Counted from the stretch's first letter, positions 8,059 through 16,722 are shown. The stretch: 64,000 bases of DNA from Paenisporosarcina quisquiliarum_A (GCF_043641925.1 NZ_JBHZRU010000014.1:29166-93165), one strand, 5' to 3'. Notes: generated from the sequence alone by a model not told the origin. Program-made: numbers and translations.

Positions 8059-8123
8059 CGAAAATCAAAAAAGGAGTCATCTCCTAGTCACTTTTCATGA
8101 CTTTTGAGACAACTCCATTTTCT

Positions 8124-9086
8124 CTATTGCTTAAATAAATTCATCCATCCCTTATATTTGAACCACACAAGCATCGCAAGTCCAATAAAAATCATCGTGC
8201 CAAGAGTAAAGAAATAACCATACTCCATATTAAGCTCAGGCATATTCTCAAAATTCATGCCATACACTCCCGCGATAAACGTTAACGGAATAAAAATAGA
8301 CGAGACAATCGTTAAAATCATCATAATTCGATTCATACGATTCGAGTTCATCGCCATATAACTGTCTCGAATATCTGCAGTCAATTCGCGGTTGGATTCC
8401 ACAATTTCTGTTAGTTTAACAAGATGATCGGAAATATCAGCGAAATAAGCTCTCTCATGTCCCTGCAAATCAAACCGACTCGAACTTAGCACACGATACA
8501 TTAAATCCCGCATCGGCAAAATGGTTCGTCTCAACCACAATAAATCACTACGCATATCAAAAACAGACTCCATGGAAAAATGCTTCATATCAAATGTCAT
8601 TTGATCTTCAATTTCATTTAAGTGATCCTCAATCTTATAAACTAAAGGGAAATAAGAATCGACCACTTTGTCGAGAATTTGGTACATGGCGTAAATCGAT
8701 CCACGCTCCCAAAATGAGGAATCCCTTTGTAGTTTCTCCCTTACCAAATCTAACTCTTCAACGGGGGTATGATGGAAAGTCACGACAAAGTTTTTGCCAA
8801 TAAATAAGTCTAACTCTTCAGCTTCTAGTGTTTCTTCATTCATTGTATGGACTACAAAGAAATGGTAGTCACCATAAAAATCGACTTTTGGACGCTGCAA
8901 TCGATGCAAACAATCTTCTATAGCAAGTGGATGAAATTGAAAGAAAGAATCTAACAATGTCCATTCTTCCTGAGTTGGTTGATCAAAATCTACCCAGTAC
9001 CACTCGAATGATTTTTTATGAAGTTCTTCTAATGGGAAGTCCATTTCTAAATGGCTATCAGCCGTAACACCAAATGTTCGAATCAT
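8124..9086 (-). CDS. corA: CorA-type divalent metal ion transporter
   Basis: A 320-residue protein. The long N-terminal cytoplasmic part includes the helical stretch around LNEIEDQMTF; two C-terminal membrane helices follow, with the CorA signature YGMNFENMPE at the end of the first. In CorA pentamers the GMN loop selects hydrated Mg2+ (or Co2+/Ni2+/Zn2+). I place the start at ATG 9086, eight bases from CGAGG; the TTG at 9104 is less well served. It is monocistronic. Confidence 0.9.
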   Translation of the reverse strand: MIRTFGVTADSHLEMDFPLEELHKKSFEWYWVDFDQPTQEEWTLLDSFFQFHPLAIEDCLHRLQRPKVDFYGDYHFFVVHTMNEETLEAEELDLFIGKNFVVTFHHTPVEELDLVREKLQRDSSFWERGSIYAMYQILDKVVDSYFPLVYKIEDHLNEIEDQMTFDMKHFSMESVFDMRSDLLWLRRTILPMRDLMYRVLSSSRFDLQGHERAYFADISDHLVKLTEIVESNRELTADIRDSYMAMNSNRMNRIMMILTIVSSIFIPLTFIAGVYGMNFENMPELNMEYGYFFTLGTMIFIGLAMLVWFKYKGWMNLFKQ

Positions 9087-9256
9087 TCTTAAACCTCGTT
9101 TCAACCTGTATATGGTAGTAGTTTACCACGAATATAGAAAATCCCATTGTCCTAAATATTTTACCTTTCCTACACAATCCTTAACATGTCCTTCACTTTT
9201 CTTTCATATAGTTTCATTACACTTAAAATATAAGAATCAAAGAAGGAGACCATTTG

Positions 9257-9394
9257 ATGACACTACAAAATTTTAGAAAATCTGCATTTCCAATTGCTTT
9301 ATTTTCGGTATTTGCCATTAGCAGCGTCGCTGGAGTAATGGGGAAATTCCCGTTTCAAAAAAAACACGGCATTCCCATCAAGGCGCGATCATAA
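9257..9394 (+). CDS. Small hydrophobic protein, 45 residues
   Basis: An open frame from ATG 9257 with AAGGAGA well placed upstream and a terminator (9406-9433) right after it. The product has one hydrophobic segment (FPIALFSVFAISSVAGVMG) and a basic tail (KKHGIPIKARS). I do not recognise a family. The ribosome site, promoter-like AT-rich upstream and terminator argue that it is expressed. Confidence 0.5.
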   Translation: MTLQNFRKSAFPIALFSVFAISSVAGVMGKFPFQKKHGIPIKARS

Positions 9395-9405
9395 TGAGCT
9401 AGTTG

Positions 9406-9433
9406 AACTCTCTTGAAAAAAGAGGGTTTTTAT
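9406..9433 (+). terminator. Rho-independent terminator
   Basis: AACTCTCTT and AAGAGGGTT pair over a short A loop, followed by TTTTTATT. It ends the 45-residue gene. Confidence 0.7.
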
Positions 9434-9620
9434 TATGAAATAAACTATAATTTACGATTGTATATCAAATAAACATCTAAAACCTGTTATAAATTTGATG
9501 TGTTCCTACTTATATGATGTATCTATTGATAATTGGTTCATTTATCCAGTCATTTTGCTCTATTTAGAATATTCTAGTATAATCTAAAATAATAAATAAG
9601 TAGAGTGAAGGAATGATTCA

Positions 9621-10193
9621 ATGACTACCAAAATGAATCAATTGATTGAGGACCAAAGGAATGTTCATGTTCTGTATTCTTTTCATGAAGAAGAAGATTA
9701 TATGAAGCAAATTTTGAATTATATTCATGACGGAATTGTTGCGGGTGAATACATTATTCTGATTGAAAATGCACGTCTATATCCTAAAATTCAAGAAGAA
9801 ATGAGTTCCAAGTATACGAAAACGCAATTGGAGCTTGTTCACTATGTAAACAGCTTAGATTTTTACTTCTCAAGTGGGAGTTATCATCCACCGGCCATAC
9901 ATGAATATTTTAAAAAAGTGGTGCAACCATATATTCAAAATGGCACTGCATTCCGATCATGGGCGCATGTGGAATGGGCGACTATGCAAGAACCTCTCTA
10001 TCTCATTGAAGATTTTGAGAGAATAGTAGATGAAGAAGTAAATGCACTATCTTTTCCATTAATTTGTGCTTACGATGGAGAGAAATTACCTGAGTATGTT
10101 AAAACATTTTTAATGGAAACACATCCATATGTACTTATAGAAGAAAATCTGGTTGTTTCCGAACAATATCAACCTACTGATAAGGTAACCTGA
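9621..10193 (+). CDS. MEDS domain protein
   Basis: A 190-residue protein resembling the MEDS (DcmR sensory) domain: HVLYSFHEEEDYMKQILNYIHDGIVAGEYIILIENARLYPKI near the N-terminus, a central WAHVEW block, and SFPLICAYDGEKLPE. MEDS is a KaiC/RecA-like sensory fold that in other proteins controls transcription or sporulation input. No output domain is attached here. It is monocistronic, with a terminator at 10223. Confidence 0.7.
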   Translation: MTTKMNQLIEDQRNVHVLYSFHEEEDYMKQILNYIHDGIVAGEYIILIENARLYPKIQEEMSSKYTKTQLELVHYVNSLDFYFSSGSYHPPAIHEYFKKVVQPYIQNGTAFRSWAHVEWATMQEPLYLIEDFERIVDEEVNALSFPLICAYDGEKLPEYVKTFLMETHPYVLIEENLVVSEQYQPTDKVT

Positions 10194-10222
10194 AAATTAT
10201 TTCGAATAAACATCCAATGCCG

Positions 10223-10250
10223 ATGCCTTCAACTGCAAGGCATTTTTTTG
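10223..10250 (+). terminator. Rho-independent terminator
   Basis: ATGCCT and AGGCAT pair around a nine-base loop and are followed by seven T. It ends the MEDS gene. Confidence 0.75.
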
Positions 10251-10289
10251 AGCGCAAGTTATATTTCTCATAGGAAACGGAGATTAAGT

Positions 10290-10730
10290 ATGAACAAACA
10301 TCCAAATTATCGGGTTTCAGTAGAAATCATCTTAATGCACGAAGACAAAATCTTGTTAACCAAGCGTTCCACCGAATCGGTCGTTGCTCCCGGAGTATGG
10401 AACGTGCCAGCGGGGAAAGTGAAATTTAACGAGATTCCCGCAGAAGCTGCGATTCGTGAGGTGAAAGAAGAAACGAATATGGATTTACAGGGATTAAAGG
10501 AAATCCATGTCCGTACTTTTGAAGGGCAAACAGCTAGTGAGCCAATCTATCGACTCCTCTATACATATGTTGTAAATATTTCAGAGCAGCAGTTAAAGAA
10601 TTTTCAACTCAATGAAGAGCATTCTGAAAGTAGATGGGTCACTCGTGAAGAATTGCATTCGAAAGATTTTGATTCTCTCTTACCTGCATTTCGCTCCATT
10701 TTGTTGGAGAAAGCATGGAAGGATTGCTAA
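10290..10730 (+). CDS. Nudix hydrolase
   Basis: A 146-residue Nudix protein. The Nudix box GKVKFNEIPAEAAIREVKEE fits GX5EX7REUXEEXGU except that Asn-Met stands in the last positions. These enzymes cleave nucleoside diphosphate-linked compounds using Mg2+ held by the REUXEE glutamates; the substrate is unknown. The start is ATG 10290, seven bases after GGAG; the longer frame from 10248 has no ribosome site and overlaps the preceding terminator. Confidence 0.85.
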   Translation: MNKHPNYRVSVEIILMHEDKILLTKRSTESVVAPGVWNVPAGKVKFNEIPAEAAIREVKEETNMDLQGLKEIHVRTFEGQTASEPIYRLLYTYVVNISEQQLKNFQLNEEHSESRWVTREELHSKDFDSLLPAFRSILLEKAWKDC

Positions 10731-10825
10731 TAATAGCCCATTTCTTTTGACTCTAGCGGGAGTCTGTAATATCCTTACTGCAATACATGAATTTCATAAA
10801 GCGCCATTCAAGCTTGGCGAACAAG

Positions 10826-10958
10826 TTTTCTAGGGTTCCGCAGACACTTCGTTTGGACTGGTCCGAGAGAAAACGCTTTGCACTCTGCAAAGATACACGG
10901 AAGGACAAAAGCCTGGGAGATAACGTAGACATACGTTCATTTCTCGGGCTTATTTTAG
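10826..10958 (+). ncRNA. Guanidine-I (ykkC) riboswitch with terminator
   Basis: The conserved segments occur in order: CTAGGGTTCCG (10831), ACTGGTCCGAGAG (10857), ACACGG (10895) and GGACAAAAGCCTGGGAGA (10903). This matches the guanidine-I aptamer. AGCCTGGGAGA then pairs with TCTCGGGCT (about 10947), a hairpin before TTATTTTA that acts as the terminator arm. Guanidinium should relieve termination and turn on the two SMR genes that follow. Confidence 0.9.
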
Positions 10959-10975
10959 TTTAAGGAGACTGTTAT

Positions 10976-11308
10976 ATGAATAAAGAATGGATGAAAGTAA
11001 TCATAGCTGCCGGTTTTGAAGTGTGCTGGGTGATTGGTCTAAAACACGCAGATGATAGTTGGACATGGCTTGGCACGATCATCGCCATTGCGATCAGCTT
11101 CTATCTGATGATCATGGCTGGAAAAACATTGCCGGTTGGGACGGTGTATGCCGTATTTGTTGGATTAGGTACAGCAGGAACGGTAGTAGCTGATAGCGTG
11201 TTTTTTGGTGAAACCATTAGCTTAGCGAAGATTGGTTTAATTGTTATGTTGTTAGTTGGCGTAGTTGGTTTGAAGCTTGTAACGAAACATGAGGAGGAGG
11301 TGACCTAA
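10976..11308 (+). CDS. ykkC: SMR guanidinium exporter subunit (YkkC-like)
   Basis: A 110-residue protein with four membrane helices of the small multidrug resistance family. The essential membrane Glu is in GFEVCWVIGLK at residue 14. GKTLPVGTVYAVFVGLGTAGT is the SMR helix 3 signature. Behind a guanidine-I riboswitch, this marks it as a Gdx-type guanidinium/H+ antiporter rather than a broad drug exporter. It overlaps the second subunit gene by one base, and the pair probably forms a heterodimer as in YkkCD. Confidence 0.85.
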   Translation: MNKEWMKVIIAAGFEVCWVIGLKHADDSWTWLGTIIAIAISFYLMIMAGKTLPVGTVYAVFVGLGTAGTVVADSVFFGETISLAKIGLIVMLLVGVVGLKLVTKHEEEVT

Positions 11309-11622
11309 TGGCTTGGATCTTTTTATTCACGGCAGGTTTATTTGAAATGACGGGCGTTCTCATGATTAATCAAGTGCATAAAGAGCGAAACTGGAAGTCC
11401 ATTGCCGGATTAGTCGTTAGTTTTACTGCAAGCTTTCTATTTTTAGCACTAGCAATGGAAACTCTTCCGATGGGAACAGCGTATGCAGTTTGGACAGGTA
11501 TTGGGGCAGCTGGTGGAGCCGTTTTAGGTATGATTTTTTACGGAGAACCAAGAACGGGGTTACGCATTCTTTTCATTTCGATGGTGCTAGGAGCTGCTGT
11601 TGGATTGAAATTCATTTCCTAA
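11308..11622 (+). CDS. ykkD: SMR guanidinium exporter subunit (YkkD-like)
   Basis: A 104-residue four-helix SMR protein with the membrane Glu in AGLFEMTGVLM (residue 13) and the helix 3 signature METLPMGTAYAVWTGIGAAGG. Its ATG overlaps the stop of the first subunit gene (TAATG), so the two are made together. The partner and the riboswitch upstream indicate guanidinium export. Confidence 0.85.
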   Translation: MAWIFLFTAGLFEMTGVLMINQVHKERNWKSIAGLVVSFTASFLFLALAMETLPMGTAYAVWTGIGAAGGAVLGMIFYGEPRTGLRILFISMVLGAAVGLKFIS

Positions 11623-11719
11623 AAATTATATTTTAATTTTTTAGAAAATTGTGTTGACAACAATTTTGTATCCTGTCATAATCCAATTTAGATTTCAAAA
11701 AATTCATATCTACATTTTT

Positions 11720-11875
11720 CTTATCAAGAGCAGGTGGAGGGAACTAGCCCTATGAAACCCGGCAACCGACTTACGCGAGTAGGCACGGTGCTAATTCTTG
11801 CAGCAATAGCTGACAGATAAGAGGATGTTAGTTCTTACTAACCTCTTCTTTTTTGTGAAGAGGTTTTTTATTTTG
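11720..11875 (+). ncRNA. SAM-I riboswitch (S-box) with terminator
   Basis: Conserved S-box segments are present: CTTATCAAGAGCAGGTGGAG (11720), GAAACCCGGCAACC (11754), then GGTGCTAATTCTTGCAGC and GACAGATAAG (11812). The terminator is AACCTCTTC/GAAGAGGTT with TTTTTTATTTT (11840-11875); AGAGGATGTTAG upstream can instead pair with CTAACCTCT as the antiterminator. High SAM should stop transcription of the mtn operon. Confidence 0.95.
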
Positions 11876-11894
11876 GAATAAAGAGGTGATCGAT

Positions 11895-13121
11895 GTGACA
11901 GAAGTGAAGGCTACGTATTTGGTACATAGCATCGAAGAAAATTTAGAGAAAAAAGCAGAAGGCATCGCCCTAGGGCTAACGATCGGTTCATGGACCGACT
12001 TGCCGTTACTTGAACAAGAACAATTGAAAAAACATAAAGGGAGAGTCGTCCGTGTAGAGTCTCTTGGAACAACAGCTAGCCATTTTGCAGAAACACGAAC
12101 GAAAGGAATTATTGAAATTGCTTATCCTTCAGCAAATTTCAGCCCAGACATTCCCGCCATTTTGACGACAACGTTTGGCAAATTATCGCTAGATGGCGAA
12201 ATTAAATTAACGGACTTATCATTCGATGAGACGCTACTCAATCACTTCCCGGGACCGAAATTTGGCATTGAAGGAATTCGCACATTAACTGGTGTTCATG
12301 ACCGACCATTTGTCATGAGCATCTTCAAAGGAATCATCGGCAAAGATATCGACTTTTTCACTCGCCAATTAGAGCAACAGGCTCTCGGTGGTGTGGACTT
12401 TGTAAAAGATGATGAGATTTTATTCGACAATCCGTTAACCCCATTTGAACAACGAATAACGAAAGCGAAAGAAGTGTTAGAAAACGTGTATGAGCAAACC
12501 GGTCACCGTACGCGTTTTGCAGCGAACCTAACTGGCAGAACATATGATTTGAAAGAAAAAGCGAAAAAGGCAGTTGAATTAGGAGCAGATATACTATTAT
12601 TTAACGTTTTTGCATATGGTCTAGATGTACTTCAAAGTTTAGCTGAAGACAAGGAAATTACCGTTCCGATTATGGCCCACCCAGCCTTCTCAGGCGCAAT
12701 TACACCGTCCCCATTTTATGGTGTCTCAAATTCTTTGTTACTCGGAAAGTTGCTTCGGTATACAGGAGCGGATTTCTCTTTATTCCCATCACCATACGGC
12801 AGTGTTGCATTAGCAAAACAAGAAACACTCGATATAGCCAAAGAACTAACAGAGCCATGTTTGTTGAATAAAACCTTGCCGGTCCCCTCTGCAGGTATCC
12901 ATCCAGCGATGGTGCCGCAACTCATTGCGGATTTTGGATTGGACTCCGTGATCAATGCTGGAGGCGGCGTGCACGGTCATCCAGGAGGAGCAACCGCAGG
13001 AGGAAAGGCATTTAGACAGGCAGTGGATGCGACAATAACCAATCGAGCCCTATCTGAAGCGGTGCAAAACAATGAAGAGCTGCGACTAGCTCTTGAATTG
13101 TGGGGTGACAAAGTCCGATGA
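11895..13121 (+). CDS. mtnW: 2,3-diketo-5-methylthiopentyl-1-phosphate enolase (RuBisCO-like protein)
   Basis: A 408-residue RuBisCO-like protein of the methionine salvage pathway, closely resembling Bacillus MtnW (KKAEGIALGLTIGSWTDLP near the N-terminus). GGVDFVKDDEIL carries the Lys that is carbamylated plus the Asp and Glu that bind Mg2+. It tautomerises the diketo intermediate to the enol form. GTG 11895 is the likely start: AGAGGTG at 11882-11888 serves it, while the GTG at 11886 lies in that site. It overlaps mtnX by four bases and is under the S-box. Confidence 0.95.
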   Translation: MTEVKATYLVHSIEENLEKKAEGIALGLTIGSWTDLPLLEQEQLKKHKGRVVRVESLGTTASHFAETRTKGIIEIAYPSANFSPDIPAILTTTFGKLSLDGEIKLTDLSFDETLLNHFPGPKFGIEGIRTLTGVHDRPFVMSIFKGIIGKDIDFFTRQLEQQALGGVDFVKDDEILFDNPLTPFEQRITKAKEVLENVYEQTGHRTRFAANLTGRTYDLKEKAKKAVELGADILLFNVFAYGLDVLQSLAEDKEITVPIMAHPAFSGAITPSPFYGVSNSLLLGKLLRYTGADFSLFPSPYGSVALAKQETLDIAKELTEPCLLNKTLPVPSAGIHPAMVPQLIADFGLDSVINAGGGVHGHPGGATAGGKAFRQAVDATITNRALSEAVQNNEELRLALELWGDKVR

Positions 13122-13777
13122 AGCAACCTATTATTTTTTGTGACTTTGACGGTACGATTACAATGAATGACAACATCATGGCCATCATGAAGAAATTTGC
13201 TCCACCACAATGGGAAGCGATCAAAGACCAGATCCTCAGTCAAGAAATGACGATTCAGCAAGGTGTTTCGCAATTATTTCACTTGTTACCAGCGACGCAA
13301 AAAGAGGAAGTCATTCAATTCGTTTTGGCACAAGCAGAAATTCGAGATGGGTTTGAAGACTTCGTCGCGTATACGAACGAACATCACATCCCGTTATACA
13401 TCGTTTCAGGGGGCATCGACTTTTTCGTGCAGCCCCTTTTAAAAGGTCTGATAGAACAACAATATATTTATTGCAATGAGGCGGATTTTTCTGGCGAATC
13501 AATCGCAATTGAGTGGCCACACAGCTGTGATGAACTTTGCTCAAACGGTTGTGGGTGCTGCAAACCGTCCATCATTCGCAAGTTAAGTGACGAAAACACT
13601 TATAAAATCGTGATAGGTGATTCCATTACTGATTTGCAAGCAGCAAAGCTGGCAGACAAAGTCATTCCGAGGGACTTCCTCATCGAAAAATGTGAGGAGC
13701 TGGCCATTCCTTATGAACCATTCACCACATTTCACGATGTCATACACATTTTGGAGAAGCGGGAGGTACATTCATGA
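13118..13777 (+). CDS. mtnX: 2-hydroxy-3-keto-5-methylthiopentenyl-1-phosphate phosphatase
   Basis: A 219-residue HAD phosphatase. The nucleophile motif is IIFCDFDGTIT (residues 4-14), SGG is motif II and GDSITDLQAA motif IV. Two cysteine groups (SCDELCSNGCGCCKPS) are typical of Bacillus MtnX. It removes the phosphate from the MtnW product to give the acireductone precursor. ATGA overlaps with mtnW and with mtnB show tight coupling. Confidence 0.95.
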   Translation: MKQPIIFCDFDGTITMNDNIMAIMKKFAPPQWEAIKDQILSQEMTIQQGVSQLFHLLPATQKEEVIQFVLAQAEIRDGFEDFVAYTNEHHIPLYIVSGGIDFFVQPLLKGLIEQQYIYCNEADFSGESIAIEWPHSCDELCSNGCGCCKPSIIRKLSDENTYKIVIGDSITDLQAAKLADKVIPRDFLIEKCEELAIPYEPFTTFHDVIHILEKREVHS

Positions 13778-14403
13778 GCCTATATGTAACACGTTGGAAC
13801 GAACTAGCGGCTGTTAAAAAAGAGCTAGCTGGACGCGATTGGTTTTACGGCACAAGCGGTAATTTATCCATTAAAGTTTCCAATGAACCTTTGACCTTTC
13901 TCGTCACAGCTTCTGGAAAAGACAAGCGCACATTTACGAGTCATGATTTTTTATTGGTCGATAAAAACGGTGAGCGTATAGAAGAAACTTCATCGAAACC
14001 TTCTGCCGAAACCTTATTGCACGCGAAAATTTACAACAAAACAAATGCTGGTTGTGTGCTTCATGTACATACAATTGATAACAATGTGATCACTGAATTG
14101 TATAAACACGAAACGCATATCGAATTTACGGGCAACGAAATCATTAAAGCGTTAGGCTCATGGGAACAAGATGCCAAAGTGCAAATTCCCATTATTCAAA
14201 ATGTCGCGCATATCCCAACACTTGCCGAACAATTTGATCGATATGTGATTGGGGATTCAGGAGCGGTCTTAATTGAAAATCATGGCATTACTGTGTGGGG
14301 AAGAGACGCTTTTGAGGCGAAAAAGCTACTTGAAGCCTGGGAGTTTTTGTTCTCATACCAAGTAAAACTAGCAACGATAAAAAACAGAGTGGGGAGTTTT
14401 TAA
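13774..14403 (+). CDS. mtnB: Methylthioribulose-1-phosphate dehydratase
   Basis: A 209-residue class II aldolase/adducin-fold enzyme. Zinc ligands are expected from LHVHTIDNN and IENHGITVWG; GTSGNLSIK near the N-terminus is the phosphate-binding loop, and KPSAETLLHAKIY is conserved. It dehydrates 5-methylthioribulose 1-phosphate to the diketo compound used by MtnW. It overlaps mtnX by four bases and lies one base before mtnD. Confidence 0.95.
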   Translation: MSLYVTRWNELAAVKKELAGRDWFYGTSGNLSIKVSNEPLTFLVTASGKDKRTFTSHDFLLVDKNGERIEETSSKPSAETLLHAKIYNKTNAGCVLHVHTIDNNVITELYKHETHIEFTGNEIIKALGSWEQDAKVQIPIIQNVAHIPTLAEQFDRYVIGDSGAVLIENHGITVWGRDAFEAKKLLEAWEFLFSYQVKLATIKNRVGSF

Positions 14404-14404
14404 A

Positions 14405-14938
14405 ATGGCATTCATTAAAAAACATGCAAGCGGAGAACGCATTGAAGATCCAACACAAGTGATTGAATTTTTGAACAAAAATGAAGTCATTTATGAAAAA
14501 TGGGATATCGAAAAACTACCAGAAAACCTTCGTGAAAAATTCGATTTATCGGATGAAGAGAAACAACAAATTTTATCAGCCTTTGGGATTGAGATTGCGG
14601 ATATTTCTGAGCGCAGAAACTATCAACAAGCTGATGTCATTTCACTGTCTGAAACGACGCCAAACTTAGAACAACTATTGAAAAACTTCCAACAGGAGCA
14701 TCATCATGAAGATGACGAAGTTCGCTTTATCGTAAGTGGACATGGAATTTTTGTGATTCAATCGGCAGACGGTGAATTCTTTGATGTTGAACTTCAACCA
14801 GGTGATTTAATCTCCGTACCTGAAAATGTGCGTCACTACTTCACGTTAATGGAAGATCGTAAAGTAGTAGCAGTGCGTATTTTTGTCACAACAGAAGGCT
14901 GGGTTCCGATATATGAAAAAGAAGAAGTCGTAAATTAA
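14405..14938 (+). CDS. mtnD: Acireductone dioxygenase
   Basis: A 177-residue cupin. EHHHEDDEVRFIVSGHG gives the His-His-Glu metal ligands and PENVRHYF the last His. With Fe2+ it makes the 2-keto acid of methionine plus formate; with Ni2+ the off-pathway products include CO. It is the last gene of the S-box operon here. mtnA and mtnK, for the first steps, are not in the window. A hairpin (14949-14982) follows. Confidence 0.95.
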   Translation: MAFIKKHASGERIEDPTQVIEFLNKNEVIYEKWDIEKLPENLREKFDLSDEEKQQILSAFGIEIADISERRNYQQADVISLSETTPNLEQLLKNFQQEHHHEDDEVRFIVSGHGIFVIQSADGEFFDVELQPGDLISVPENVRHYFTLMEDRKVVAVRIFVTTEGWVPIYEKEEVVN

Positions 14939-14948
14939 TAACGAGAAA

Positions 14949-14982
14949 AAACCTGACCTCTTTTATCTCGAGGTCAGGTTAG
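14949..14982 (+). terminator. Hairpin ending the mtn operon
   Basis: AACCTGACCTC and GAGGTCAGGTT pair perfectly around a short loop. The T tail is weak, so termination efficiency is uncertain. Confidence 0.6.
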
Positions 14983-15005
14983 ATTGTAGATAAATAAAAA
15001 TGCTG

Positions 15006-15125
15006 ATTTCCATTGCGACGGACGCTTTCTGCGGGCACGACTTCAGCCGCTTCCTTCGCGATGCTCAGTCCAGGGTCTTCAGTTCGTGCTGATTCCGCTA
15101 GAGTCGCCGTCTCCATTCCAATCAA
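15006..15125 (-). repeat. Dispersed palindromic repeat, type A copy 2
   Basis: Read on the minus strand it begins GGAATGGAGACGGCGACTC and ends GCCCGCAGAAAGCGTCCGTC, matching the copy at 7946-8058. It stands about 100 bases before a type B copy, and the same arrangement recurs at 56.7-57.1 kb. Confidence 0.8.
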
Positions 15126-15225
15126 TTCTTAATAAACAATCATTTTGTATGTATATCTTGAATTTGTAATTAAACCTCTTCTGTAAGCATAACTTTGCTC
15201 ACTATTTAACAGGAAAATGATCGGC

Positions 15226-15345
15226 TATTTCTGTAGACTCCTGCGGAAAAACGAAATACGCCAGACCCCGCAGATTAAGCTGTCAGTGACAGCTTAATCG
15301 AGGAGGCTTGCGTTTCGTCCGCGGAAAGTGAAAGAAATAGCCGAC
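15226..15345 (+). repeat. Dispersed palindromic repeat, type B copy 1
   Basis: An imperfect palindrome bounded by GGCTATTTCTGTAGACTCC and GAAAGAAATAGCC, with an internal perfect hairpin TTAAGCTGTCA/TGACAGCTTAA. It shares GACTCCTGCGG and CGTCCGCGGAAAG with type A, so the two types are related. A second copy is at 57005-57118. Together with the A copy it fills the gene-free stretch 14983-15394. Confidence 0.8.
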
Positions 15346-15394
15346 CACATTTATGAGCATTCAAATTTTAAAAATAAGAACTCATTTTAGAGTA

Positions 15395-16039
15395 TTAACA
15401 CCATTCTTCTTCCAAAGTTTCATTCGCTTCGTCTATATCAAATGCTTTAAATCCTTGTTCTTTTGCCCAAGCTTTCATATGAGCATGCTCCGGATTTTTT
15501 TTGTTTTTCATCACTCGCTTAAATTCCTCATACCCAGGAGGACCACCAACATCTTCAGGCGGACAATCTCCTTCTCCTGCTAGAATAGTAGGCGCATCAT
15601 ACTCAAAATCGTCAATAATTTTCTCTAATTTCACTTGATGGGTCCATCCATCCCCAAAATCATAGGCATATGTAAACGACTCAATTTCCTCTACATACGT
15701 ATCTAAGTGAATATCACGAGCTAACAAAACTTTTGTTCGAATGAAGTGCTGGAACATACTTTCTTCATATGAACCTTTCTCAGGTGGAGATTGCATGAAA
15801 TGCTGCGCCTGTTGGAAATTCTCCTCAACTGACTCTTCGTCCCCTAACAATCTTATTCTATTCGTAGATTCTGCTTCTTCTAATTCAAATGAAAATAAAT
15901 GAGAATCCGTCCACCCCATAGCGGTTTGAATAACTGAGTGTAAGTCATAGAAATCTAACTCAGCAGGCATGGCGATTTGTCTCCATACTGCTGGCTGAAC
16001 ATGATCTAGTGTCACCATAAATTGATAGCCTTTCATCAC
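15395..16039 (-). CDS. pRiA4b ORF-3 family protein
   Basis: A 214-residue protein of the plasmid pRiA4b ORF-3-like family: YQFMVTLDHVQPAVWRQIAMPAE, FYDLHSVIQTAMGWTDSHLFSF, FTYAYDFGDGWTHQVKLE and DCPPEDVGGPPGYEEF are the family blocks. The family is widespread and often found near mobile DNA; its function is unknown. It lies eight bases after the stop of a paralogue (16048-16698), a tandem duplication. Confidence 0.85.
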   Translation of the reverse strand: MMKGYQFMVTLDHVQPAVWRQIAMPAELDFYDLHSVIQTAMGWTDSHLFSFELEEAESTNRIRLLGDEESVEENFQQAQHFMQSPPEKGSYEESMFQHFIRTKVLLARDIHLDTYVEEIESFTYAYDFGDGWTHQVKLEKIIDDFEYDAPTILAGEGDCPPEDVGGPPGYEEFKRVMKNKKNPEHAHMKAWAKEQGFKAFDIDEANETLEEEWC

Positions 16040-16047
16040 ACATCACC

Positions 16048-16698
16048 TCAACGTTTTTTTAACTTCAAAATAGATTGCATTAATTGGTTCGTAAAAGTAG
16101 GGTCAAATGCACTGTATCCTTGGCTGGCTGCCCAGTTTTTCAAATGTTCATGGTCCTCATTTTGAGGGTCTTCTACTACCTGTAAGAAATTGGCGTAGCC
16201 AATAGGACCTCCGACATCTTCAGGTGGACAATTGCCTTCTCCGTCGAGAACTTGTGGGTAAACAAATTCATAGTCTTCAATTGTTTTCTCTAGTTCAATC
16301 TGGTGAACCCAATTGTCCCCGAAATCGTAGCGATAGGTAAACGTTGGTACGCTTTCAACATACCTTGGAAGTTTCGTTTTTTGTGCCAATTTGATATCTG
16401 TTCGTACCAATTGTTGATAATCAGGGTTTGTATTTAATTCCTTTAAATCTACATTCATGATGACGGAATGGATTTGTGATCGATGATCATCCATCATATC
16501 TTGATCTTCAGCAAGCTCTAATACTCGACCATTGGTCATTGGAATATTAAATGTGTATAAATGATAATTGGACCAACCCATCGCCATCTGTATCGTTTCA
16601 TGCAATCGTTTAAAATTGGTTTCCGCAGGAATGACAATTCGACGCCAAACTTCCTGTTCTACACCCTCAAGCTTTATCAAAAATTGATACGCCTTCAT
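16048..16698 (-). CDS. pRiA4b ORF-3 family protein, paralogue of the next gene
   Basis: A 216-residue paralogue: YQFLIKLEGVEQEVWRRIVIPAE, LHETIQMAMGWSNYHLYTF, FTYRYDFGDNWVHQIELE, NCPPEDVGGPIGYANF. The two copies share the core blocks but differ clearly between them, so the duplication is not recent. It is probably co-transcribed with the downstream copy and with the hydrolase gene upstream (24-base gap). Function unknown. Confidence 0.85.
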   Translation of the reverse strand: MKAYQFLIKLEGVEQEVWRRIVIPAETNFKRLHETIQMAMGWSNYHLYTFNIPMTNGRVLELAEDQDMMDDHRSQIHSVIMNVDLKELNTNPDYQQLVRTDIKLAQKTKLPRYVESVPTFTYRYDFGDNWVHQIELEKTIEDYEFVYPQVLDGEGNCPPEDVGGPIGYANFLQVVEDPQNEDHEHLKNWAASQGYSAFDPTFTNQLMQSILKLKKR

Positions 16699-16722
16699 AG
16701 TCTCATTCCTTTCTGCTTTGAA

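Noticed and set aside
7776..8080. Two minus-strand frames of 73 and 85 codons
   Set aside because: They fall in the palindromic repeat and its flank and have cysteine/proline-rich, low-sense products; artefacts of the GC-rich repeat.
15353..15583. Plus-strand frame of 76 codons
   Set aside because: It is the antisense shadow of the pRiA4b ORF-3-like gene.
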